Shown piece after piece: positions 37,401 to 49,299 of a stretch of DNA of 64,000 nucleotides (its first letter is position 1; every line of letters starts with the position of its first letter). The stretch is from Mangifera indica (lineage: Eukaryota > Streptophyta > Magnoliopsida > Sapindales > Anacardiaceae): contig NC_058152.1 in the NCBI RefSeq assembly GCF_011075055.1, positions 8,990,001-9,054,000 of the forward strand, given 5' to 3'. A program made the translations under genes and the position numbers. The notes under the pieces are model-generated. The model was not told the DNA's origin. It worked only from the letters and a program-made list of their open reading frames with translations, and searched no databases.

Positions 37401-38881
37401 AATATTGTTATAGGGTGTCGGCGATGATGGATCACTCTATGAGGATTCCCTATTATCACTTTCTTTGATGGTTGAGGTAAACTGTTAGATTAATCAATAA
37501 AAATTGTTAATATTGTTAATATAAATTATCATTTACCTTTTATCTGTTATTATGACAGGATATCCGATTGGTCTATCCTAGCACACCAAGCAAAGGAAAA
37601 AAGATTATTAATGTTGCCTCTCAGGAGGACAAGTCGACTGACAATGTGGTCCAACTCCCGACACAGTGGGAGATAGTTTGGGTACGCAAATTTCATAAAT
37701 GTTTACATTATATCTTATACATATGATTTTATTTATTGATTTCATGTATTTAATTCCAGTCATCCAGAAATTTGATATACTTGACTTTACCTCACTTACG
37801 AATTTCTCAACCATAAGTCCTGCCTTACAGAAGACATTAAAATAAATCTGAAAATCTCACGAATTAATGCAATTTTAAATAATATATTACTTGTTTTGAT
37901 ATAGTATTTTTGCACACTTCATGGTTGACTTGTCAAGAAAAGATCGCTCATTTGTAACCCATACACAAATCCATTGAAACCAAAAATCCAATGGATGAGG
38001 TTGATTGTGCCATTTTCAAGTATCGAGCTTGAGGAAAATTTCAAGTAATGGTACGACATAAGGACGATGACCAAAATTGCCTTTTTATAGACACATACAG
38101 ATAGTTGTTTGATGAGGTGATTCACTTGGTCAATTAATTTTGTTTGTTAATATAGAATATCGTTCAAGAGCATGATAATGTTATATTATCTATTTTTTCA
38201 GCACATGGATTCATTTTTGGGATTATTACGTTGACGACAGCATGATGTTACTACAGAGGTCCATCAGAAGTAAACAACGTTTTGACTTGTTTTGTTGCAC
38301 GCATCCCTCATGAGTATGCTGCGTGGATGAAAGATTAGTATAACTACCAGTTTCCTTTGCTTTTCACACGACTGGTGGATGCAGATTATCCCCTGACTTA
38401 CATTTGCAACCGTGAGATATGGTGGATGAGATCAGTATTTGATTCTTAATTACTTTACAAGGATTACTGAATTAAGGTCTAATATATGTATTTTGTCAAT
38501 GTTTGTAAGTTTTTATCTCGATAAACTTCGATAATGCACATTAGGTAACAGGTGTCTTGGATTTGAAGGAGTGAAAGATTATAGTTTACAATTTGTTATA
38601 GAGTTTTACTGTTGACCTAGAGATATTTAATCGGAAGATTTGGAGTATACATTGATGATACCACATTTGCTAGTTACAACATCATTATGGTCTTACGCAG
38701 GTCGTACTCCATGAGATAATCATTTGCATTACATAAGGTGGTGAATATACCACAGTAGACGCCTCTATCAGGTGATTGTGGTGTGTTCATGTTACGATAT
38801 ATCGAGTGCTTGACACTTGGCCTATCGTTATCTTTTGAAGCGAAAGACTTGTTACGCCTACGCACAAGTTTAGACATATAG
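34403..38881 (+). pseudogene. MULE-borne DUF1985/Ulp1-like cysteine protease, decayed
   Basis: The N-terminal part reads MEKYFKAQVTTRGYKDMRAI, FRRIYFGHFLDLKDNQFSGV and, after stops, DDTDAVKLALLFHMGLLEND and LANHLDGFNAYP. This is the DUF1985 domain that precedes Ulp1 in plant transposons. The C-terminus holds the C48 protease block: the NAH-VTGVLDLKE-KIIVYN region (38545-38590), with stops where Trp is expected, and GDCGVFMLRYIECLTLG (38771-38821) with the catalytic Cys codon at 38777-38779. The reading ends at TAG 38879-38881. Ulp1 proteases process or remove SUMO. Numerous stops, frameshifts and the nested element (36458-37392) show it is dead. Confidence 0.85.
36458..37392. mobile_element. 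Nested 935-bp long-TIR non-autonomous MULE
   Basis: The ends are inverted over about 155 bp: GGGAAAATGACTATTTCCCA on the left against GGGAAAATGATTATTTCCCA on the right (reverse complement), continuing through TTTTTTAGGCCTATCTCAAA and CTCATACCCACG. Weaker inverted similarity extends further inward (GGTTTTAAAAACTAAC, CCTAGGGTTT). A perfect 9-bp duplication AATATGTTA flanks it at 36449-36457 and 37393-37401. The interior is non-coding with repeated TCGTCGCAT-like motifs. Confidence 0.9.
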
Positions 38882-39288
38882 TTGTTTTTCTAAGATATTG
38901 ATTGACCATTATATGATGAACATTTGTATATTTATATATGTTTATTCATTCATGTGTTTTATGCGTTAGTATATCTATATGTTTGTTTATTTTTATACGT
39001 TTGTCTTTTATATAATTACTATAAGTGATAAGTCTAGTGAATAAAAAACGACTAAAAATGGATATATGAATCAATATTGACATATATAACGATTAAAAGC
39101 GAAATCTTATAGATACATTAACAAGTACTATCACAAGTTTTAAAGATAATATATTACAATCACAAACTTTATATATGAAGTAACAACTTTATATCAAAAT
39201 ATATTACAATTGCAAACTTTATATTTAAAGTAACAAGTACAATCACAAATTTTTATATCAAAATGAACAAGCACAATTACAAGTGCAG

Positions 39289-41694
39289 TTATCTTCCTTT
39301 TTTTTTACTTCCTGAACTTGATGGTACAGAATTAGGTATCGGAATAAGACTCTTGCAATTTTGTCTCGTATGTACAGGTTTATGACATCAACTATAAATA
39401 AGTTGTTCAATGCACATGATGTTTTTATTTGCTAGATGTCCCGCACATGATGATAGATGAACGATGGATATATGACACCTACCTCCTCTGCACGGATCTA
39501 CTCTGATTGATCTTTTAATGGATTGACGACCTTTACATAGACTATACGGTTAAAATGTGGTGTTGTAATATGGATGCACCCATTGAACATAGATGGTCAG
39601 CTTCATATATCTGACAATGGTAATGACATATATGCAGGGAATCTGTGATAGTTAAAATTTTCTACATGTACATATCCATTATGCAAGTTTGACTACACTA
39701 TTGTATTGGCCATTATGAAGAACCGCATACCATTCGATGTAATAAGATGCACCTCCAAGTTGGAATACATTTGTATACATTTGACAGTTTTTTTCTTTGC
39801 CTAAGGTGTTACTAGAGTGGTGCAAAACATCTGCAAATCATATAAATACAAACAGATATGGTAAGTAATTAAGTATAAGTATACATAAACACATTTATAA
39901 CATGTTATAATATTGAATATGTATTTACTTGCATGATTTTTCCTTTCATAAAACTATCGTTGTAATAGACCCCTGATGAACTCAATACGTATAGTAATGG
40001 GTAAACCTCAAGCGTGTCTAACAAGTGCATTAAACGATTCAGTGATATTGGTAGTCATTATATTGTACCTATGCCCTGGGAAATATACCCTTGCCTACTG
40101 ATTGAAACCTGGATCATATAGATACGTTGTTGTATCAAGGTGCATATGGGACAATAACTTCATTATCTTTGAAAATTCATACTCCGTGTATGTCTTGACT
40201 ACTTTCCAATACATCCACATGACTTTTGCATTCTTCTTATACTTGGATCGCATGTTACAATAGAGGTGATAATAACAGTACCCATGGTGCACACCTAGGA
40301 ATACTTTAACCATTGTAGAGAATATACTGACATATTGATATGAAATTATTGCTAAATGAGATACCGCACCCAAACAATCCTTCAACTTTGTTAAAAACAA
40401 ATACCATATGTCATGATCTTCCCTACGATCAATGCCAAAAGCTAATGGTTATATCTGATTATTACCATCCAATGCAACGACAATAAATAATTGACTCAAA
40501 TATCTACCCTTTAAAAAGGCAGTGTTAATACAAATAACTGATCGAATATGTATTTGGAATGCACAAATACTATAATCCAATGCCATGTAATAGTTTTGAA
40601 ATCGATCTTATTCATCCATTAATATATGTGTCACAGTTCTCAGATTACAACGTACTAAATTATAATAATACTTTGACAACAACATAAATGACTCTTTTGG
40701 TGTGCCTTTCAATGATTGAAGTGTCTAATTTCTCACCCGTCATGCTTGTGTGTATGATATATCAATTTTATATTGGTCGATGATGTCTGCAATATACTCC
40801 TTTGGTTGATAAACCTGACAACCAATATAAATCTTGTCTTTAAAATTTGCCTTAAAGCTCGAGCCCTCCGCTTGCCTATGATGAGGTAATATCCGATCTC
40901 TAGAACATGTGTACTGAGTATCCATACAATGTAGTTCAAAATTATTACTTTCTTCCACCCTTATTACCCGTGTATGTCGTTTACATTGTTTATTACGACA
41001 TTTGACCTTTTACTGATTGTGTTTGATTATGCACTCTAAACTAATATCCTTCTTAAGAGTATCAAGAGTCATCGCATCAATGACATGTTTTTACTTGAAA
41101 ATAATATACCAATTTTTAGAGAATCACTATCTCTTTGCATTCCTTAGCTTCTAGATGTAAATGGCTAGTTTGGAGAAGGTGGTAACAATGAAATGCATCA
41201 ATATGAATATTCCTACCACTAGGATTTGTTAGCGGGAAACTACTTGTTTCTCCAATATTTTTATTAACATATGTCTTCTCTTCAAATTTTGGTTCCTTGA
41301 TGAGAATATCATGCATAACCTTCCCTTTAAATTCACTCAATTCTAAAAATTTTTCTTCGTTGCCACGGACAAATTCTTCTGTACTTTACAATACATCAAT
41401 ATCAACATCATTTAAGTATGCAAAGTCTTTATCAAAAAATTCTTGTTTTGGATTGATCTCAATATTTTGAATCCCTCCTAAACCAATCTTTTGATCTTCT
41501 AGATAACTACTCAGGTCAAGATTTTGTAAACTCTTATATGTTTGTTGAACCTTATAACTATAATCATTAACTGCAGTTGTTACAAAAATTGGAATACATT
41601 CTTTAAAGAGGTTAGACAGACTATTAAGAACATCAACATCTTCATCATTTGAAATTTCAATAGGAATGTAATCGTCAAGATGCTTTGGTTTCAT
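39289..41694 (-). pseudogene. MURA-type transposase of the complete MULE, decayed
   Basis: The minus-strand reading starts MKPKHLDDYIPIEISNDEDV. After a stop it continues EEFVRGNEEKF and FKGKVMHDILIKEPKFEEK. Later come CINTAFLKGRYLS, FLTKLKDCLGAVSHLAIISY, HGYCYYHLYCNMRSKYKK, NIMTTNITESFNALVRHA, a SWIM finger ending PCIYVITIVRYMKL, and a tail SVPSSSGSKKKGR before TAA at 39291-39289. The first and second catalytic Asp positions read Asn and Tyr (CINTAF, IISYQY). Many in-frame stops are present. It is homologous throughout to copies A and B. Confidence 0.85.
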
Positions 41695-42079
41695 GTTTAT
41701 CTGAATATTAAATATCCTTCGATTTATGTTACACTTTTCGCCACTATTTGGATTAATCCCTCGAATATTATGTGTTCTAGAATTTTAATCAATTTCTTGT
41801 TACCTCAAACATATTTTATTACATTGTCATCCCTTTTTATTTATTTCTTCTCATATCTAATTGAAACATATACAACCATTTATATTAATCCTGTAATAAA
41901 ATATATAAATAACATAAATAACATGATCGAAAATACTATTTACAGACTTGTGTTACATTATTTTATTATTAAGTTTGAATTTCATGATTTTATTTCTATT
42001 GCACAATTACACCTATTCCATAATTTGATTACATATTATGACTATTAATATACTTTAATTAATATGATACTAAGTTGTG

Positions 42080-42300
42080 AAAATATTAGTTTACCTTTAT
42101 ATTGTCAAATATCATTTTACTCTCAAATATTATTTAATATATTTCTAACACTCTTTATTGTAAAATATCATTTTACCCTCAAATATTATCTAATCTAATC
42201 CTCTAACACTCTTTATTATAAAATATCATTTCACTCCATACTACTATAATAATTACAAAATACCCCTTATAATTTTTATCAATTTCTTTTTACACAACTC
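42080..42300. repeat. Subterminal tandem repeats at the MULE right end
   Basis: Repeats of AAAATATCATTTTACCCTCAAATATTATYTAAT and AACACTCTTTATT correspond, inverted, to the 55-bp units of copy A (2094-2335). Confidence 0.65.
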
Positions 42301-42539
42301 TAATTTATTATATAAAACATCACATATAATTGTATTATCAATAAAATAATAATGACCGAAGTTATAGCATGTATAAATACTTCGATATCACAAAATTTTT
42401 TCTTTTCATTCGAAATTCTGATCACAAACTTTTTTTCTCTTTTCAGAAATCTCTCTTAGATAATAAATAAAATTATATATGTTAAAGATAAAGGAAGAGA
42501 TAATGTCCATATAGAAATAAATAAAGAGTAGTTTTGGTA

Positions 42540-42664
42540 TTTTTCTGGATATTTAGGGTAATTTTGTTTAAATCCTTTAAAATATGGGTATTTTCATTTA
42601 AACCCCAAAATTAGTGGTAAATTTTTTATTACCCTTAAAAAAAGGGTAATTTAATTTATTTCTC
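42540..42664 (-). repeat. Right terminal inverted repeat of the complete MULE
   Basis: Read on the minus strand it is nearly identical to bases 50-190 of the window (copy A 5' end) and pairs with the left end at 33493-33600. Confidence 0.8.
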
Positions 42665-42673
42665 TAAAATTAA
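42665..42673. repeat. Target-site duplication, right (TAAAATTAA)
   Basis: Identical to 33484-33492 and directly abuts the MULE right end. Confidence 0.85.
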
Positions 42674-43964
42674 CTTACTTTCGTTTTTTTTTTTAACAAA
42701 TACCCTCCACCTCTTTTATATAAAACCTAACTTTGTTTCAATAAAAGAGCATTACAATCACTCCAAATAAGCTTTGAAATTTCAAATTTTCACAATCTCA
42801 CCCTATTGGGAATATTTGACAATTATAACTATACGAGGGTAAGTGATATTTACCATATATGGGATAAATTGAAATTTTATTAAATGGGGTTATTGATATT
42901 TTATCATGAGGTAATTTGATATTTGCCAAATTTCGTATTGAATTTTTTTAATAGTATATTTTGTACTTTTAGCTATAATACTTATTTTATTCAAAAAAAT
43001 AAATTGAAAGTTTAAGAACTACACATAAAAAAAATTTGAACTAGAAACTTTCAATTTTCCCCAAAATGAAAAGTAACATAAACCCCCTAAATTGAAAAAT
43101 ATTAGAAACCAAAAAAATTTAAATATTATTAAAACCCCCACTATACGGATTACATCGTACTAAATAAAACATGCATATTGAAAAATAACCAAATATGCCC
43201 ACCATCTACACCCTAATCTCTTCCTTTCCTTGTTGAAGAATTGTTTAAATCTCTACCGCATAAGCTATTAAACATAATAAGAAATTATTTATTAACTTTT
43301 TTTTTTACACAATTTTCGTTATTGGACAACAAGCAAACACCTCTATGTACCCTTGGTGCCAACTAAGGAATTTACCTTGTTGACCCCACGAATTGATATA
43401 GATTACTTACTCCCAAAACAATTTTCACAAATACCCAAGTTATTTTTTGTTTATTTTGCTTTTACAAAACAAAATATGTTGTAAATAGGTGGTACAATAT
43501 TTATCAACGTTTACTTCAAAACTCGAATCTAGATACAAAAATTAACAAAGAGAACAATATTTATTGATTTCTAATATCTCTTCATGTTCAATTTGAAACT
43601 CTGATCCGAGTTAAATCAGTAGATATTCAAAGCCTAATATTTCCTAAGTTAACAGATCTCATATTGATCATTATTCGTCTCCATATAAAAATAACGTATG
43701 ACTAATATGGTTTCTCATACAAAATGTGGTTAACTCTGTATTCATACACCACATGAATCATGCGTATCCACAGATCTGACCATGATGTTTCAAGTTAAAA
43801 GATTACTTCGTATACTAGTAAGATCATACGATAAGTCATTGACTACGAATTAATGCCCATGTGACTTATCATTATTGGTCATGTTAAAAAAATGATTCTC
43901 TAACTATTAATCCATAATAATTCCATAATAACTTAACCATTATTGTCACCCACACTAATGTCAT
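42674..43964. other. Intergenic sequence and part of a copia 3' LTR
   Basis: The first ~700 bases show no gene. The part near 43500-43964 resembles, inverted, the solo LTR at 356-1976 (ACATGGGCATTAAT block), so the copia 3' LTR extends left of 43965 to an undefined end. Confidence 0.5.
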
Positions 43965-46900
43965 CTCATAGCATTCAACAAAAGTATTTAGTATGTCTAC
44001 TATATGATATAATTGCGCAACTTATATTACGTCCATAAGGAACAATTCAATGATTCAGTTAGTATATTAAATATGTTATTTAGATAGTTCATATATATAT
44101 TTTATATTATCGCAAATAAAGAAAACAACTTATACATATGAACAAAAAGACTACTTCTTTTATTAATAAGTTATTACAAGTGTATATATAAGATAAAATA
44201 CCCTAAAATCGGTAACACAAATAGTTCATATACACTAACAAAACTCCTATTTGCACTAGAGTCATTCGCTGTTGTATCGCATTCTCATCTTATTAATATA
44301 ATGGTTCAATTGTTTTAGTGTCATCACCTTAGTTAATGGGTCAACAACATTCTTTGCTGATAATGTCTTTTATATCATTATCTCTTCAGTTCCAACAAAT
44401 TTTCTTAAAATATAATACTTTCACTAAATATGTTTGGACTTCTAATACGCCATTGGTTCTTTTGCCTATGTAATAGTATTAGTATTGTCACAAAACATGG
44501 TTATTGAATAAGTCATGTTTGGTATCACTCCAAGTTCGGATGTGAACTTGCATATCTATACAACTTTTTTTGCAGCTTCTAAATATATTTAACCTCTAAG
44601 TGGATTCAGTTGTGGTTGATTGCTTGAAACTCTTCCAATTAATTGCAACCCCATTACATATAAAAATGAACCCTAACATAGACTTTTTGTCATTAACTTC
44701 TGACTAGAAATCAATGTCTAAATATCCTTGAATGTTTAACTTTAGACACCTATAACTCAAAACGAGATCCTCAGTTTTTCTTAAGTACTTAAGGATTGAT
44801 TTCATAGTTGACCAATGTTGTTCCCTTAGATTAGTATGATATTTGCTTATAAATGTGACAACAAATGTTATATCAGGTCTTGTACATAGCATTGTATACA
44901 TGAGTAAGTCTACTTCCAAAGTATAAGACACATTACACATTTGTTATCACTTTTCATCAGTCTTTGGACCCATATATTTAGAAAGATGAAAACCATGAGT
45001 GAAGGGCAAAAGTCCTTTATTCGAGTTTTCCATATTGAACCTTTTCAATAACTTTTTATGTACAACCTTTCAGATAATTCAATTATCTTTTTTGTTCTAT
45101 GTCTATAGATATACATTCCAAGAGTATAGGTTGCATCTTTTAAGTCTTTCATCGAGAAGGTTCTGGATAATCAGATTTCAACCTTGTTCATCATACCTAT
45201 GTTATTACCCATTAGTAGTATGTCATCTACATACAATATAAGAAATATAATGGCATGATCTTTAACCCATTTGTAAACATAGGGTTCGTTCATATTCTTA
45301 TCAAAACCAAACAATTTAATTATTTCATCAAATTAGATGTTCTAACTTTTGGAAGCTTGCTTCAATCCATAAATAGAGCAATGCAACTTGTATACCTGTC
45401 TTTCAGTAGTAGATACAAAACAAATGAGTTGTTTCGTATATATGTTTTCCTTAATGAATCTATTGAGGAACACAATTTTGACTCCATTCATCAAATTTCA
45501 TAATCATGGTATGTCATGATAACTAGCATTATCCAGATGGATTTAATCATAACTACAAGCGAAAAAGTTTTCTCATAATCCAACCCTTGTTTTTTAGTAT
45601 AACCCTTCACTACGAGTCGAGCCTTATAAGTTACCACCTTTCCATCCTTGTCAATCTTTCTCTTGAAGACTCACTTATAGTCGCTGAGAACAATTCCTTC
45701 TAATGGATTGACAAGTGTCCATATTTGATTAGTATGCATGGATTCTATTTCAAAATTCATTGCTTCTAATCATCTATCTGAATTTGTATCCAGTATAGCT
45801 TTCTCATAGCTTCTAAGATTATCACCATGATTTATTACTCTTACTAAGTAGGATTGGAAATCCTACTCATGAAAATTTTTGTATCTTTTTAGAGGTCTAG
45901 ATACTCTAAAAGATCTTCATATTGGAACCATAGTTTTTGATACTGAGGTTTACTAAATGGATGGTCCAATCTCAGTAAAGTCAATTTGAGGCTCTTTGGA
46001 TTCTTCCTCGAGCTCAATACTTCTTTCTGCTCCACCTTCTTCCAAGAACTATTTCTCAAGAAATTGTGTATTTCTATTGATCATTATTCTTTAATCAGTT
46101 GAGAAATAAATACCCTAAATTATCTTTAGAATATCCTATGAATCGACCCTTCTATGATCTAAAGTTCAGTTTATCTAGTTTAATAACTTTGACATAGGTT
46201 GGACATCCATAAATTTTTATATAATTAAGGTTTGGGCATTTGAAATACCATAACTCTATGGTGTTTTCTAGACTAATTTTGATGGTACCTGATTTAAGAT
46301 ATTCACAACAGTTTAGAGGGCATATCTCCACAATGACATCAACAAGTCTGTAAAGCTTACCATTGATCATATCATATCCAATAAAATACGATTCCTTCTT
46401 TTAGATACACCATTATATTGAGGCGCATATGAAAGAGTCATTTGGGAAATTATTCCATTATCTTTCAAGAATTTCTGAAATTATGTACTTAAGTATTCTT
46501 CTTCATGATATGATCGTAGAACTTTAGTGATCTTTCCAATCTATTTCTCTATGTCATTTTTAAATTTTTTAGACTTTTCAAAGGATTTAGATTTATATTT
46601 CATTAAATACAGATACCTATACAAAGAATAATCATTAGTGAAGGTAGTAAAATAATGAAAACCTCCCATGGCCATTTTATTAAATGGTCCAAATACATCT
46701 CTATGTATTAACTCTAGTAATTCTTTAACATGTTCCTCTTTATTCTTAAGGGAGATTCAATCATTTTTCCTTGAAAGCATGATTCACATGTTGGATAGGG
46801 CTTATAACTCAATGAACTTAAAAGCCCACTTTCTCTAAGTTGAATCAATCTTCTTTCTTCAATGTGACCTAATCTATGATGCTATAGAACCTTGGGATTT

Positions 46901-47434
46901 GTTTCACTTCGAATTCTTTTATTAGTAATAGAATTTATATGATAATCATTCAGTTGTAATACATACAAACTATTTGTATTTACAACTTTACCCACTAAAA
47001 TATTTTAAAAAAAATATCAAACATTCATTTCCATTAAACTGAATATTGTAATTAAGTTTACATAAAACAGAAATAGAGATGATATTTCTAGTGGTTTTCA
47101 CAAAATATAAAACTTTGTACAATTTCAAAACATGTCCTAATACATACAAACTTTATCTCAAGACAGTCAATGAAGGTATTTAGTGTGTTAACTATATGAT
47201 ATAATCACCCAACTTATATCATGTCCACAAGAAACAATTCAATGATTTAGTTAGTATATTACATGACTCATCTGGACAATTCACATACATACTTTATATT
47301 ATCATAAATAAAGGAAACAACTTATGCAAATGAACAAAAAGATTCCTTTTATTAATAAGTTATTACAAGTGTATATATAAGATAAAATACCCTAAAACTG
47401 ATAACACAAATTGTTCATAAGACATACACTAACA
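43965..47434 (-). mobile_element. Ty1/copia retrotransposon relic with LTR remnants
   Basis: Two directly repeated LTR pieces (43965-44240 and about 47155-47434), each starting TGTTAGTGTA on the minus strand, enclose a degenerate polyprotein region. Next to the left LTR is the copia-style 3' junction AGTGCAAATAGGAGTTTTG. The right (5') LTR piece is only about 280 bp, so the 5' part was deleted. The element is inactive. Confidence 0.75.
44700..46900 (-). pseudogene. copia polyprotein relic (integrase to RT)
   Basis: Reading leftwards, pieces of GAG-pre-integrase (a RLGHI motif near 46865) come first. The integrase C-terminal block follows (PNLNYIKIYGCPTYVKVIKL, 46152-46260). The reverse transcriptase end comes last (YTLEVDLLMYTMLCTRPDIT and ILKYLRKTEDL, 44704-44940). 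This is the copia order: integrase before RT. Frame breaks are frequent. Confidence 0.75.
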
Positions 47435-48417
47435 GTATTACCCAAATTAGAGGAAAATATATTAGAGGAGAAAGAACTAAATATATCTTACTGAAGTTCT
47501 TTTACTCTTATGAGCTCCAATAAAGTGAAAAGATTGATATCAAATAAATACGATTTAATGAGAATCTTGCAGACTTATTCACTAAGACACTATCAACAAC
47601 AACATTTAAAAAGTTTGTATATAACACCAGTATGCAACAATCAATTTAATCCTACTATAAAAGGGGGAAATTTTTTTAATGTGTTATACATTGGATAAAA
47701 TGTATATTGTACTCTTTTTTTCTTTACTAGATTTTATCCTATTCGGTTTTCCTAATAATTTTTTTAATGAGACAATTTAAGCATATTTAACCCCACTTTA
47801 CAAGATAATAAATAATTACATTCATTTGTTTTGGTTTTTAATATTTATGGGTTTTTTCTTGAAAAAGTTAATAATTATTAGTAAGTGTTGAAAATGCAAA
47901 AGAGAGTGATATAAATAGGTGGTTTTCCATCGAAAGCAATAAATGAAGATGGGCAGTGGAGGTGGTGAATTTTTTCTATATATACACCCCTCACCTTACA
48001 TTTTGGTTACCCCTTCACTCTTACATTTTTCCATGCTCCCTCACTCTAGTCTTCCTCTGTGTACTTTGTAATCATATTATGTTGCAAAGATTTCTTAAGA
48101 CAGTTTACACTTTGGTATTTTATGATCCGATTCTTCTTATTTTATTTCTGTTTCAACTTTCTAATTACAATAGCCACAAAATCCATATTTACAAGTGTTC
48201 TTTTTCTTTTTAGGATGTGAAATTTGAACTACAAATATGTTCCATTATGATTTTGCATACTTTTTTCATTGTTCTTATACTGCAATTGGAAATGTTTAAA
48301 GTACTTTATCATTTTCGAAAAAAATTAATCAAAAGAGAGAACAAAACAATGGAAAAAAAATATATCACACACACACACACACAAAGAGAACAAAATGGAA
48401 AAAAAAAAATCATACAC
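47435..48417. other. Intergenic, no gene seen
   Basis: AT-rich sequence with a (CA)9 microsatellite at 48366-48383. No domain was recognised. Confidence 0.45.
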
Positions 48418-48426
48418 ACATAAACC

Positions 48427-49290
48427 CAACTAGTAAAAATGCGTATAATTCATGTTCCCGTTTAATTCGCGTATTCAATATGGCTTTTCAAATTTTTGAA
48501 CCCGAAACATATTAAACATGTATTTTACAGGTTTCTCATATTAAACGCGTATTAAACAACCATTTTACTCATTTTCTATTTTTTGAATTTTTTAAAAAAT
48601 CCAAAACAATGCCATTTTAATGCCCAAGTCTAAAATGTGAAAATGCCCCTTTAATTTTCAATCAATTATCATAATGTTGACAAAAAAAAAAACACTCATT
48701 TTTTTCAAATCTGTAACCTCTCTATTCATTACTTCATATTTGTAACAACACTAAAAATTTTTTCACAAAATTTTTTTTTGACACCAGACTTGATGTTTTT
48801 CTTTAGTTGGACTCAACTCTTTATCTTTGTTATTCTTAGAAAAGGTAAATTTTCATTGTCGTTTTCTTTGCTTATTTATAACTTTGTCGTGTTTGTAATT
48901 CCTTTAATATTTGATATATGAACTAATTTGAGATATCAATCATTCATTAATCTTGTCACATATTTACCTAGTAGTGCAATGATTGAATATAATGTATTAA
49001 GTTATATTAGTATTAATAGTTAATTAAATATTTTACATAAAAATTGTTATATTTATTTTAAATAGGGATTTCATAAAAAGTGCTAAAATTATTATTGATA
49101 TTGTCGTATTTCTATAAATATATTATTGGCAGTGTGTCCTATTAAACTTGTATATACGAGTTCCGAACTTTTCTTGTATTCAAATTTTATGACTATTTTT
49201 TTTTATAAACATAATTTTCATCATTCATCATATCATACCCGTATAATTTTTATTATACTTTTTTTTCATACCCGCATTTACTAACTAGGT
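48427..49290. mobile_element. Possible non-autonomous hAT-like element
   Basis: The ends are an imperfect inverted repeat: CTAGTAAAAATGCGTAT on the left, and TTAGTAAATGCGGGTAT as the reverse complement on the right. ACATAAACC occurs at 48418-48426 and 49291-49299, a direct repeat of 8-9 bp as for hAT elements. The interior is non-coding. Confidence 0.5.
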
Positions 49291-49299
49291 ACATAAACC

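Larger units (their letters stand above)
33493..42664. mobile_element. Complete Ulp1-carrying MULE (Kaonashi-like), 9172 bp
   Basis: The ends are GGAAAATTAATTAAATTGCC on the left, and the reverse complement GAGAAATAAATTAAATTACC on the right. A perfect 9-bp duplication TAAAATTAA flanks them. Inside are a plus-strand DUF1985/Ulp1 protease pseudogene (34403-38881) and a convergent minus-strand MURA transposase pseudogene (41694-39289), with subterminal repeats at both ends. A 935-bp element (36458-37392) is nested in the protease gene. Ulp1-like cysteine proteases are known cargo of a class of plant MULEs; the family assignment rests on that architecture. Both genes are decayed, so the element is structurally whole but not autonomous. 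Confidence 0.88.
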
